DNA of 64,000 nucleotides, taken from the NCBI RefSeq assembly GCF_000023325.1, contig NC_012785.1:62001-126000 (forward strand), given 5' to 3'. Origin of the DNA: Kosmotoga olearia TBF 19.5.1. GTDB taxonomy: Bacteria > Thermotogota > Thermotogae > Petrotogales > Kosmotogaceae. Position 1 is the stretch's first letter. Each line of letters begins with the position of its first letter. The position numbers and the translations under genes were made by a program. This document shows, piece by piece, positions 9,160-18,024 of the stretch. The notes under the pieces were generated by a model. The model saw only the letters and a list, made by a program, of their open reading frames with translations, did no database searches and was not told the origin of the DNA.

Positions 9160-10612
9160 CTACCAATCTGTCGAACTCAGAAGGATCACCGTGGTCTATC
9201 TGTATCTTCAAAGGATAGTCAAAGGTTTCATATTGTATGGGCTTTTGTTGTAATAGGTTTCTCATTATGTCTGCTGTTGGGATAATCCCGTTTTCAAAGA
9301 GCTCTTCTATTTTTTCGCAGAAGGTTTTTTCGTCATAATCGTTCAATAATTCCAGTAATTGTACGAATTCCCTTGGCTTAGTGGTATAATATTTGCCGAA
9401 CACGACTTTTAGTGTGTCGTTTAATGCCTGGAAGGCTCTTGATCCTGCAAGGGCTCCAGGCTTTTTTCTTAGGGTGTTCAGGTAGTGAGCTATCTGTATG
9501 GCGTATTTACCTTTACCTCTTAAGCGTTTGTGAACCGCAACGACTTTGCCTTCTTTCAATATTTCTATACGGTCTGGATATATCTTCAGCTGCACTCTCT
9601 TCCCGGGGCAATCCTCAGGAACAGAATAGTAATTACCGTCCAGCATTATTAACGAATATCTGGATATGATCCTTTCTTCAAGACGATAGTTGTTGTAGCT
9701 GGCGGTAGGTAATGCATTTAGTTTTTCTTCATTGAGAGCTTTTACCGGAACTAACTCTCTTCCATATACAGGAGAAGCATTTAGTTCTGCCAGTTTTTCT
9801 TTTAAATATTCATTCGCTTCTTCCAGGGAATCGAATTCATTCCTTTCACTGAATACCCAATTTCTAACGAAACCAACACTTTCCTCATCTGTCCCCTTTT
9901 CCTGGGGTGAATAAGGATTACACAACCTGGGAGTGAATCCAAAGAAGGTGGCAAATTTGACGAAGTTCTTGTTCAGGTTCTTCCTGTCTTTCACCACCTT
10001 CATGTTGTCGTAGAATATCTCCTGTGGTACACCACCAATCTCCTCGAAAAAGTCTATGTGTGCCTGGATTACCTCCTGGGCAGTTTCTCTTTCAAAGACC
10101 CTGGAAAAACGATACAGCGAACGATTCAGTACCATGAATGCAGCAGGGTATTTCCCTTTTTCACCGGCAATGACCAGTTCCACCTCTCCCCAATCAAATT
10201 CAGCTCGTTTACCATCCGGCTTCTGAATGATGTAGACATCCCTTTGACCGTGTTCTTCCTTCCATTTGCGAACAATCCTTTTCACCGAGGTATAACTTAT
10301 CTTGTGTCCTTCCTTAACCACCATTTGCCAGATTTTCTTCGCGGTGAATTGCAAATTCTTGGGTTTGTCCTTGTTGGAATCCAGGAGTTCTTCAATCCTC
10401 GCTACTGTCCTTGGCTCAATCGTCCGACGCTTAAAAGGAACGGGCTTCCTAACAATCACTTCCTTTGCGCTTCCTAATTTCACTGCTTCGATTCTGCGTA
10501 AATACTTCCTAACAGTGTTCCGGGATATCCCGGTGAGTCTTGTTACCTCACGAATAGAACCATATTCCTGATAGAGCCGTTGAATCTCTTTGACCTCGTA
10601 CACGTTTTTCAC
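9143..10612 (-). CDS. istA: IS21 transposase IstA
   Basis: 489 residues from GTG 10612 behind GAGGGGTG. An N-terminal HTH (YGSIREVTRLTGISRNTVRKYLRR) precedes an rve/DDE core: D in EFDWGEVEL, D in IFYDNMKVV, and E in the YSPQEKGTDEESVGF block. A Mu-type C-terminal domain follows. It catalyses strand cleavage and joining at the element ends together with IstB. Confidence 0.92.
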   Translation of the reverse strand: MKNVYEVKEIQRLYQEYGSIREVTRLTGISRNTVRKYLRRIEAVKLGSAKEVIVRKPVPFKRRTIEPRTVARIEELLDSNKDKPKNLQFTAKKIWQMVVKEGHKISYTSVKRIVRKWKEEHGQRDVYIIQKPDGKRAEFDWGEVELVIAGEKGKYPAAFMVLNRSLYRFSRVFERETAQEVIQAHIDFFEEIGGVPQEIFYDNMKVVKDRKNLNKNFVKFATFFGFTPRLCNPYSPQEKGTDEESVGFVRNWVFSERNEFDSLEEANEYLKEKLAELNASPVYGRELVPVKALNEEKLNALPTASYNNYRLEERIISRYSLIMLDGNYYSVPEDCPGKRVQLKIYPDRIEILKEGKVVAVHKRLRGKGKYAIQIAHYLNTLRKKPGALAGSRAFQALNDTLKVVFGKYYTTKPREFVQLLELLNDYDEKTFCEKIEELFENGIIPTADIMRNLLQQKPIQYETFDYPLKIQIDHGDPSEFDRLVGVHRG

Positions 10613-10799
10613 CCCTCGTATACCTCCTTGAGCAGATTGTTTCTATTATCTCGCTCAAGAAGGTCTTTTTTTCCACGGGGTAACGGGTCAATTTTCTATG
10701 GCCCTGGGGGGTCAATTTTATTTGACCACATACAATAAGCTTAGAGCTCTGTGTACAAGCGAAACATTATGCGAATTTGTACTAGTGAGGGAGAATAAA

Positions 10800-11309
10800 A
10801 TGAAAGATATTGTAATTTTAAGGCTGTTGGGTCCTTATAAATTGTTTGGAAATGATGGCAATTCGCTTTTTAACACGGACATTTCCCGCAAGAATGGTAT
10901 CTATTTCTGGACGGTGAAATATAAGAATGGATACTTAATAGACTATATTGGAGAAACCGGAAAAACGTTTTGTCAAAGGATGAAAGAACATCTTATAGAA
11001 ACATTGGGAGGTAATTACCGTATTTGTGATCCAGACAAACTTTTGCAAGGAAAAGAGAAAATTGTTTGGAATGGATTATGGCGTAAAGGTACAAGGGATA
11101 AAATAGGAGAATTCATTAGAAAAAAAATAGGGAAAAAAAATAGGGACAGACACCTTTTTCGGTGTCTGTCTCGTGTGTCCAGAAAGGCAAGTGAGAAAAA
11201 AGGTCTTGCGGTTTTCCAGCTTCCTTCCTACCAAGGGTTATGCTACCTATCGGCCTGGAAGTGCTTTCGGGATGTAATATCGTATTTCGTAGCCGTTGTA
11301 TATTCCTGA
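10800..11309 (+). pseudogene. GIY-YIG nuclease-like gene with 3' end replaced by repeat sequence
   Basis: The true start is ATG 10800 with GAGGGAG 6 bases before it; the frame remains open upstream only because it runs into the IS21 end. Residues ~32-60 read GIYFWTVKYKNG then DYIGETGKTFCQRMKEH, the GIY-YIG core with its following Arg/His. From about base 11,121 the sequence is no longer family-like: it is the dispersed GGGACAGACACC element, so the last ~60 residues are repeat-encoded. The nuclease core may survive; the original C-terminal part is gone. It may once have been part of the defence island. Confidence 0.65.
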
Positions 11310-11310
11310 A
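11121..11310 (+). repeat. Dispersed GGGACAGACACC element fused into the GIY-YIG gene
   Basis: AATAGGGACAGACACC and GGTGTCTGTCTCG form a near-perfect hairpin, followed by GTGTCCAGAAAGGCAAGTG. Downstream, CTATCGGCCTGGAAGTGC and TTTCGGGATGTAATATCG are shared with 20,115-20,152, 26,078-26,113 and 63,150-63,186. Confidence 0.8.
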
Positions 11311-11344
11311 CCCTTCCGGGTCAAAAACCTATTGACTTTATACA
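11311..11344 (-). mobile_element. Solo left end of the IS21-A element (relic)
   Basis: These 34 bases are the reverse complement of the first 34 bases of the IS21 copy at 8352, with one mismatch (GGGTCAAAAACCTATTGAC and flanks). No transposase genes accompany it. It abuts the IS256 fragment, so an IS21 copy probably inserted there and was later removed by deletion. Confidence 0.85.
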
Positions 11345-11581
11345 TATCCCAAAGAGATTAGAAAATTGATTTACACAACCAATCCAATAGAATCCCTGAA
11401 CAGCCAACTCAGGAAGGTAACAAAGAACAGAGGTGTTTTTCCCAATGACATGGCTCTCATGAAACTGGCATATCTCGCCATTAACAATATAACTAGAAAA
11501 TGGACCGTGAGAATAAATGAATGGGATAAAATCCTTGCCACTTTGATGATAGAATTTGATTGGGTGAAATCCTATGTCTGA
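11345..11581 (+). pseudogene. IS256-family (mutator-type) transposase C-terminal fragment
   Basis: In frame from 11,345 the sequence reads YPKEIRKLIYTTNPIESLNS followed by RKVTKNRGVFPNDMALMKLA, the conserved C-terminal block of mutator-type transposases. Only ~78 residues remain and the N-terminal catalytic part is missing. The stop is followed by GGGTTTACACAAAATATGTG at ~11,599-11,618, which looks like the right terminal repeat of the same element. Confidence 0.85.
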
Positions 11582-11637
11582 TCTTTTCCGGAGTTTGGGG
11601 TTTACACAAAATATGTGACACGCCCGCTATCTCAATT

Positions 11638-14265
11638 TTATAAGCCTAGTTTTTTCTTAAACTCATTTATAAACTCATTTTTCCTGCCTTCATTATAAAA
11701 TGGCAACCCAATTAATCTATATTTTTCATTCTCTCCAAATATAGTAGCTTTAAGATTGATACTATATTTTTCTTCAATTTCTTTTAAGAAATCTTCTTTC
11801 CATTGATCAGTTTTAATCAAATGTTCTCCTTTAGTCTCTATGAAAAGTTGATACTGTTCTATTTCTTTAGAATCTTCCCTTCTTAGAAACAAGACAAAAT
11901 CTGGTTCCATAGCTTTACCATCTGAGAATCTATAAATTTTAAATAGATTTGCATTTCTTAACAAATATACTTCACTATATTTTTGTCTCAATTCATTTAT
12001 GACACCATCAATAAACTTAACAAAAGATTTTTCTTCGTATGTTCCATAATTCTCGTCATAAATATACCAATCTTTATTAGCAAGGTTCAATTGTAAATAT
12101 GGGTGCTTCGCATTACTCATAGGTATCCCATACTCCTGATCTCCATAGTCTCCAACATTTATTTTAAGCTGTTTATCTTTTACAACTTCCTTGATCTCAA
12201 TCGGAACGAAAACTTCAGTCCCTTTATACTCAACATATTCATTCAGAATTTCATTTTCCAGTTGTAGCAACACATTTAAACATGCTTTTAATTTATCATC
12301 AGGTGTTAAGTCATCTAACTTCTCTCTAGAACTGGTAATATCAACATTTATTTTTTTTAAAGACTCGATAAATTCCTTTGAAGAATTCAAATCAGGAAAG
12401 TATCTTTTAAGATTGCTGAATCTATAAAAATCAAGTTTTGCCATGGCTTTTCTTATAACCACATCCCCAAAATCACCTAAACGAAATGTCCGTGTAGTTG
12501 TTTCAAAAGAATTTCTTCTGGTAGTTTCTTCTTGTAAAACAATATCTTCTCTCAAAAATCCCGTTGGAAGGATGTATTTATATGTTCTTTCTATTTCTAT
12601 ATCATCAATAGTTTTAATGCCTCTTCTGTCAGCCTCAACCTTTTTATTTACAAATAAAAATCCTTTTTTCCAAAACTCAGTGTTTTTTATATCAGGTTTC
12701 ACTCTTAATTGAATCTCTTTTTCTTCATAGGGCATAATACCGTATTCCTTGAGAGCCGTAGTAAGTTCCTGTATGTATCTGGGATTATATTTGCTGTGAT
12801 AATAAAGCTCTTCAAGGATTTTCAAGGGATTTTCCGGTTGGTTATCAAATTTTCTCTTAAATAGATCATCCTCTTCATTGATTTTGAATGGATAATACCT
12901 TGCACCTCTTCCTATCAACTGCCTCTCTGCAATAGTGGTATTACCAGGGATATATCTACCATCCCTTGTCCACCGTCCATCCCTTGTATCATAAAGCCTG
13001 ACTATATCAAAGAGATTTAACACATCCCAGCCTTCATCAAGCATCTTAACAGCAAAAATAGCTCTTATCTCATTATTTTCATCCTCAAGGGTATTAAGTC
13101 TAATCTGTTTCTCTTTATCTATGTTTTCAGAATCAAGCAAAATACATTTTTCCTCTGAAAAATCCTCTTTTAACTCGGTTATAAGATTATCTACATTTAT
13201 TCCCTCGTTTTCAAAATAATTAAATACTCTCTCCAATACAGTTCCAGTGGAATTTGATTTTATCGCCTCTATGTCTGCTTCACTCATATTGTCCATTCTT
13301 TCTCTAAATAATTCATAATTCTCTTTGGATTCTTTAATGCTCCTTGATTTAAAAAGTATCACAGGTTTTAATCTAATCCCATTTCTCTCCGCTATTTTTC
13401 TTCTATACTGGCTTAAAATAACCGCCTGCAACATCCTTTCCCAGTTTTCAAGATCTGCCTGTAAAACCTTCACCTCTTTTGAATAACCGTCAATTCTAAA
13501 TTGCTTGAGATCATACTCAAAAATTATCTTATCTTTGTATTTGCTGTAAATACTGGGATTCTCTAAATCAATGGTGGCGGTATATTCAAGCAATATATTT
13601 TCAGGATTTGAGTTTAGAATCTGCATAACGGTATATTCCCAAGAAGTTTTTTTCATCTCCTCGGTTTTGCTCAATCTATTCCTCGTCCAGGCGTTGATAT
13701 GATGGGCTTCATCTGAAATTAAAACGATTTTCTTATCCTTAAGATCTTCAAAAGTAATGGAATTTTCCCTGAAAAGATTTAACTGGCTATGCAGTCCCTG
13801 TATTGTCGTGAAGATTATATTTATGTCTTCCTCATTTGCTTCATCAAAATTGGAAACCTCTCTTATTACAACTTCTTTATCCTCAAATTTAATTCTCTGA
13901 TTAAAAAGATATTTAGGAGAGAGGAGATTTAAAAAGTTGTCTCTTGTTTTCTCTATTATGTTGGTGCTGTTCACGAAAAATAAGAAGTTTCTATAGCCTT
14001 TATTGTAAAGATAAAGAATATTTGCAGCCATCAATAGAGTTTTACCAGAACCGGTTGCCATATTAAAGAGAAGTTGTGTTGGTCTTTTTCTATTAGGATT
14101 TTCTTCAAGATAATGTATAAACCTTGCTATAGCCTCGATCTGGTATGGTCTTAATTTAAACCTTGGATTGAGATTATCTTCAATGTATTTAGGAATGTCC
14201 TTTTTAAGATACCCCATTTTTGAAAGAATATCATATTCCTGGTTTAATCTTTGATTATCAGGCAT
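11638..14265 (-). CDS. res: Type III restriction enzyme, Res (helicase-nuclease) subunit
   Basis: 875 residues from ATG 14265, which overlaps the mod stop (ATGCCTGA) and has GAGGAG just upstream. Walker A ATGSGKT lies at 70-76 and DEAH at 185-188, with later SF2 motifs such as DEGWDVLNLFDIV and QLIGRGARYYPF. The C-terminal part has EPDFVLF then FIETKGEHL, a PD-(D/E)XK centre. Res uses ATP to communicate along DNA and cuts when two unmodified Mod sites face each other. Its neighbours mod and a small HTH gene form one minus-strand operon. Confidence 0.92.
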   Translation of the reverse strand: MPDNQRLNQEYDILSKMGYLKKDIPKYIEDNLNPRFKLRPYQIEAIARFIHYLEENPNRKRPTQLLFNMATGSGKTLLMAANILYLYNKGYRNFLFFVNSTNIIEKTRDNFLNLLSPKYLFNQRIKFEDKEVVIREVSNFDEANEEDINIIFTTIQGLHSQLNLFRENSITFEDLKDKKIVLISDEAHHINAWTRNRLSKTEEMKKTSWEYTVMQILNSNPENILLEYTATIDLENPSIYSKYKDKIIFEYDLKQFRIDGYSKEVKVLQADLENWERMLQAVILSQYRRKIAERNGIRLKPVILFKSRSIKESKENYELFRERMDNMSEADIEAIKSNSTGTVLERVFNYFENEGINVDNLITELKEDFSEEKCILLDSENIDKEKQIRLNTLEDENNEIRAIFAVKMLDEGWDVLNLFDIVRLYDTRDGRWTRDGRYIPGNTTIAERQLIGRGARYYPFKINEEDDLFKRKFDNQPENPLKILEELYYHSKYNPRYIQELTTALKEYGIMPYEEKEIQLRVKPDIKNTEFWKKGFLFVNKKVEADRRGIKTIDDIEIERTYKYILPTGFLREDIVLQEETTRRNSFETTTRTFRLGDFGDVVIRKAMAKLDFYRFSNLKRYFPDLNSSKEFIESLKKINVDITSSREKLDDLTPDDKLKACLNVLLQLENEILNEYVEYKGTEVFVPIEIKEVVKDKQLKINVGDYGDQEYGIPMSNAKHPYLQLNLANKDWYIYDENYGTYEEKSFVKFIDGVINELRQKYSEVYLLRNANLFKIYRFSDGKAMEPDFVLFLRREDSKEIEQYQLFIETKGEHLIKTDQWKEDFLKEIEEKYSINLKATIFGENEKYRLIGLPFYNEGRKNEFINEFKKKLGL

Positions 14266-14474
14266 CTTTTCTCTCCTCGTAAAAGTCTTTATTGAGCTTT
14301 TTGTCTTCTTCACTCACATTGTAAATAACATCATCAATTTCGCTGTAATTTACATAAAGGTCGTTGTATTCCAGCATCTCAAGTAGTAATTTCTTTTGTT
14401 CATCCAGACTAAGAGCCTTAAACTCTTCAATGTTTTCATCAAATAATTTTGAATCAACCCTATAGCTCAAAAAT
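14222..14474. repeat. 253-bp direct repeat across the mod-res junction, copy 1
   Basis: Nearly identical to 16,483-16,735 (two mismatches seen), offset 2,261 bases. It covers the 3' end of mod and the first 16 codons of res. Recombination between the copies would remove the HTH gene and the intact mod and join the second mod allele to res. Confidence 0.9.
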
Positions 14475-16309
14475 CCGTTGTGGTTTATATCTTTCCAAAT
14501 ATTTAGAAGTTCTTCTGTTGTTTTGGCATTTTCAATCTTTTCAATATAAATCTCGTTATTTTTCATCAGCCCCATGTATATGAAATCGCCGCCACCTTGC
14601 CAGCCTACAGCTTTAGAAATACCTGTTTGATCACCATTTATAACATTTTTTAATCTCACAACTGCACTATTTTCGCCGTAATCAAGTTGTTCTACACCAA
14701 TGTATTGTCTTCCCATTTTATGGGCAACTGCACAGGTTGTGCCAGTGCCCATGAAGAAGTCTAAGACTATATCATTTTCTTCAGTTGATAGCTCTATAAT
14801 ACGTTTTAAGAGGGCCTCTGGTTTTTTCCCTTCCTTTAGACGAACGCCACCTTCATTAGCTATGCCTGCCCAACTTATATCTCCCCAAAAATCTGTTAAT
14901 AACTCTGTTGGCACTTCTCTGCCACCAATATTTTTTACCTTATTTTTATAAAATGCTAATGCACCACCGTTTATTACAAATATTGGGTCTGCACCTTCTC
15001 TTCCATATACAAAAATCCTGTCTCTCTCCTTTTTAGATTTTATCAAAAGTTGTTTCAAACTTTCAGAAGGTTTGTGAGGGTCTCTAATACTTACAATTCG
15101 TTCTTTGTTCCTCAAGGCAAATTCTGCAATTAATTGATTAAAAATAATCTTCCAATATTTGCCCCACCGTCTTTGGGCTTCTTTGTATGCTTTTCTCAGA
15201 GAGCCTGTTACAGGAATTCCATTTTCTTCTAAGACAACTTTTTTGATTGATTCTAACTTCCAATTTTCAGGTTTATCTTCAAAATTAAGAATAACACGAT
15301 CATAATTCTCATGATATTCTACTTCTACATATTGGAGTTTAAAATTAAACTTCTTTTTATCTCTGGCATAAAATAGTATATACTCTGTTACATCTATTGG
15401 ACCAGGATTTACAACTTTGAATCCAGCAGGGGATGCCGTCTTAATGGCAATTATCTGAACCTTATTGCCCCTTCCGAAAGTTTCATCCATCAGAACGTTT
15501 AGATATCCTATTTCATGATGATCTAATTGAACAAAAATAGCCCCATCATCTTTTAATAGTTCTTTTGCAACTTCTAGTCTATTTTTCATAAAAGTAAGCC
15601 AAGTAGAGTGTCTGAAATTATCATTATATTGAAATTCATCACTCCCTGTATTGTAAGGGGGGTCAATATAAATTAGCTTCACCTTCCCTCTAAATTCTTT
15701 TAAAAGCGAATATAATACAAGAAGATTATTTCCTTTAATAATCAAATTATCTGTTATCGTATCTTCGGGCAGTCCTCTTTTCCTGTTTATCTCATCATCT
15801 CTCCTGAATCCGTCAAGCTGGTGTTCTCCGTCTTTATCTATTCTTTTAAAATTAGTAAATACCTTAGGTTCTAATAATCTATCAATCTCATCCGGAGCAA
15901 GAATTACATTATGAAAAATTTCTTTTCTTTTTTCATCAGATTTTTCCTGCCCACCTTCAAGAACACAATCTTTATAGGGCCATACCAAAACAATTTCTTT
16001 GCTTTTTGCTAAATACTTTCCTTCCTTATTAGCAAGACCAATTTTATTTTTAAAAGCAGTATATGAATCCGGTAAAAATTCTTTGTTATCAATGAATTTC
16101 ATAAACTTCTCTTTGTCAAAAACTAAAACACCATCTACATCCTTGAAGAAATGTTCCTTTATCCGTTTGTTTTTTAATAGAAGTTTTATCAAACCCTTAT
16201 CAAGTTTCAAAGCATGTTCTACTATTTTGTTTTTTAATAGTTTTCCTTCAGTATCGACAAACCGCGTATCTTCCTTTAAGAGTTCTTTCAATTCTTCCAT
16301 CAATGTCAT
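14258..16309 (-). CDS. mod: Type III DNA adenine methyltransferase, Mod subunit
   Basis: 683 residues from ATG 16309, preceded by GGGAGGGC. The catalytic motif DPPYNTG lies near residue 216, ahead of the SAM motif DFFMGTGTT near 510, the order of beta-class N6-adenine methyltransferases. The region between them (~300-480) is the probable target recognition domain. Mod methylates the recognition site and gives Res its specificity. The stop overlaps the res start. The last ~60 residues are identical to those of the fragment at 16,519-17,148. Confidence 0.92.
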   Translation of the reverse strand: MTLMEELKELLKEDTRFVDTEGKLLKNKIVEHALKLDKGLIKLLLKNKRIKEHFFKDVDGVLVFDKEKFMKFIDNKEFLPDSYTAFKNKIGLANKEGKYLAKSKEIVLVWPYKDCVLEGGQEKSDEKRKEIFHNVILAPDEIDRLLEPKVFTNFKRIDKDGEHQLDGFRRDDEINRKRGLPEDTITDNLIIKGNNLLVLYSLLKEFRGKVKLIYIDPPYNTGSDEFQYNDNFRHSTWLTFMKNRLEVAKELLKDDGAIFVQLDHHEIGYLNVLMDETFGRGNKVQIIAIKTASPAGFKVVNPGPIDVTEYILFYARDKKKFNFKLQYVEVEYHENYDRVILNFEDKPENWKLESIKKVVLEENGIPVTGSLRKAYKEAQRRWGKYWKIIFNQLIAEFALRNKERIVSIRDPHKPSESLKQLLIKSKKERDRIFVYGREGADPIFVINGGALAFYKNKVKNIGGREVPTELLTDFWGDISWAGIANEGGVRLKEGKKPEALLKRIIELSTEENDIVLDFFMGTGTTCAVAHKMGRQYIGVEQLDYGENSAVVRLKNVINGDQTGISKAVGWQGGGDFIYMGLMKNNEIYIEKIENAKTTEELLNIWKDINHNGFLSYRVDSKLFDENIEEFKALSLDEQKKLLLEMLEYNDLYVNYSEIDDVIYNVSEEDKKLNKDFYEERKDA

Positions 16310-16310
16310 T

Positions 16311-16526
16311 TTATTGCCCTCCCTGTTTTTCATATTTCAGATTTTGCTCTAACCACTCTTCAATCATCATTTTCTTAAACCGCCACTGTCCTGCTACCTT
16401 GTAAGCAGGAATTTCTCCTTTCCTTGCCATCCTATAAGCAGTATGTTCATCAAGCCTTAAATATGCTGCAACCTCTTTCTTTGAAAGAATATCATATTCC
16501 TGGTTTAATCTTTGATTATCAGGCAT
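16311..16526 (-). CDS. Small excisionase-type helix-turn-helix protein with res-derived N terminus
   Basis: 71 residues from ATG 16526. Residues 16-60 (SKKEVAAYLRLDEHTAYRMA, then GEIPAYKVAGQWRF) are a MerR/Xis-like winged HTH of the HTH_17 family. The first 16 residues, MPDNQRLNQEYDILSK, are identical to the start of Res, so this gene is a fusion produced by the duplication described for 14,222/16,483. It ends one base before mod and is probably co-transcribed; a regulatory role for the R-M operon is plausible. A different true start just before the HTH is possible. Confidence 0.75.
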   Translation of the reverse strand: MPDNQRLNQEYDILSKKEVAAYLRLDEHTAYRMARKGEIPAYKVAGQWRFKKMMIEEWLEQNLKYEKQGGQ

Positions 16527-16735
16527 CTTTTCTCTCCTCGTAAAAGTCTTTATTGAGCTTTTTGTCTTCTTCACTCACATTGTAAATAACATCATCAATT
16601 TCGCTGTAATTTACATAAAGGTCGTTGTATTCCAGCATCTCAAGTAGTAATTTCTTTTGTTCATCCAGACTAAGAGCTTTAAACTCTTCAATGTTTTCAT
16701 CAAATAATTTTGGATCAACCCTATAGCTCAAAAAT
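16483..16735. repeat. 253-bp direct repeat across the mod-res junction, copy 2
   Basis: Partner of 14,222-14,474. Here it covers the 3' end of the truncated second mod and the N terminus of the HTH gene. Confidence 0.9.
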
Positions 16736-17148
16736 GAATGTTGTTTCATCTCATCCCATATATTTAGAAGTTCTTCCATAGTATTAGCATCTTCTATTTT
16801 TTGGATAAAACCTTCATTTAGTTTCATCAGCTCCATGTATATAAAATCGCCACCACCTTGCCAACCAACATCTTTAGAAATACCAGTCTGTTCGCCATTA
16901 ATAACATTTTTTAGTCTTCCTACTTGCATTTCCATATGTTCATCTAATTGTTCAACCATAATCCACTGTCTTTTTAGTTTATGTGCCGCAGCTGCCGTTG
17001 TTCCTGTCCCACTAAAGAAATCTAAAACGATATCATCTTCTTTCGTATGAGCCTCTATTATTCGTTTAATTAAAGCTTCAGGTTTTTGTCCTTTAAAGTT
17101 GCCGACTTTTTCCTTAGAAAAACTATAATAGCAATTGAATTAAGTTGG
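16519..17148 (-). pseudogene. Second mod allele, C-terminal third only
   Basis: The open frame runs from a TAA near 17,149 down to the stop at 16,519. It contains GQKPEALIKRIIEAHTKEDD, then DFFSGTGTTAAAAHKLKRQW and NVINGEQTGISKDVGWQGG, all aligned to Mod but with many substitutions until the last ~60 residues, which are identical. DPPY and the recognition domain are missing. It is therefore a distinct allele cut short, with an IS21-type element starting 58 bases further on. It could serve as a donor cassette for recombination; that is inference. Confidence 0.85.
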
Positions 17149-17271
17149 TCTAATTCACTACAATTCCCAAACTATGCACTTAGAAGATAAAAGAGAAAAG
17201 AAGGTCTGTTTTTGGCAATATAAAAATCCAGCGTTTGGAAAAATAAAAAACCAGCACCCGGGGTAAAAAAA

Positions 17272-17994
17272 TTAAGCCTTAATACTCGAATGTTCCAATC
17301 GGTAACTCTTGCCTGTAAACACCAACAAATGGCAATGGTGAATCAATCTGTCTATTATGGCACTGGTGAGTTTCTCATCGTAGAATATCCCATTCCATTT
17401 GCTGAACTCAAGGTTCGTTGTGATTATTACGCTGTTCCTCTCATATCTTTCCGCAATCACTTGAAACAAGAGTTGCGCTCCTTCTCGGTCTAAAGGTATG
17501 TAACCCCATTCGTCGCATATGAGCAAATCTGTCTTTCTGAGTGTCTTCAAGAACCTCTTCAATGTTCCGTTGCTTTTTGCTTCCACAAGTTCATTTACCA
17601 GTGTGGCCGTTCTGTAAAATCTGACTTTCTTTTCCCGGTTACAAGCTGCGATACCTATGGCTGTTGCCATGTGTGTTTTTCCTGTTCCTACAGGGCCATA
17701 CAGTATTAGGTTCTCTTTCTTTCCCAGAAACCTCCCTTCTTGTAATTCTTCCAATGTTATACTCTTGGGTATCTGTACGTTTTCAAAACTGTAGTCTTCG
17801 AAGGTTTTCATTACCTCGAAATTCGCCTGTTTTAGATAACGATTTTTACGTGATACCCGTCTGTTTTCAATCTCCAGCTTCAGTAGTTTCACCAGGAATT
17901 CCTCGTTGGTTTCTGTCTGTATCTTTTGGTAGTTTTCCACTATACTTTTTCCCAATCTCAGTTCTTTGCAGTATTGAGCGATGAGTTCTTTCAT
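17272..17994 (-). CDS. istB: IS21 helper ATPase IstB (element B)
   Basis: 240 residues. Walker A GPVGTGKTHMA near residue 93, Walker B LLICDEWGY and a TTNLEFSKW sensor block define the IstB family. Sequence is clearly different from the IstB at 8,413, so this is a separate IS21 lineage. The ATG is preceded by AAAGGAA. Function: target capture and stimulation of IstA. Confidence 0.9.
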   Translation of the reverse strand: MKELIAQYCKELRLGKSIVENYQKIQTETNEEFLVKLLKLEIENRRVSRKNRYLKQANFEVMKTFEDYSFENVQIPKSITLEELQEGRFLGKKENLILYGPVGTGKTHMATAIGIAACNREKKVRFYRTATLVNELVEAKSNGTLKRFLKTLRKTDLLICDEWGYIPLDREGAQLLFQVIAERYERNSVIITTNLEFSKWNGIFYDEKLTSAIIDRLIHHCHLLVFTGKSYRLEHSSIKA

Positions 17995-18024
17995 TTCCTT
18001 TCACCCACCAGGGCATCGTATTCC

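Larger units (their letters stand above)
8352..10734 (-). mobile_element. IS21-family element, complete, with 6-bp target duplication
   Basis: Left end TGTATAAAGTCAATAGG and right end (read inward) TGTATGTGGTCAAATAA share TGTAT and further TTGACC/GACCC motifs with GGGCCATA inside. The 2,383-bp element is flanked by ATAAGC at 8346-8351 and 10735-10740, a perfect direct repeat. Both genes (istA, istB) are intact, so this copy may be active. It landed between the HNH gene and a GIY-YIG gene. Confidence 0.92.

Noticed and set aside
10698-10799. Upstream extension of the GIY-YIG ORF to 10,698
   Set aside because: The first 34 codons are read from the IS21 right end; ATG 10800 has a proper ribosome site and fits the domain.
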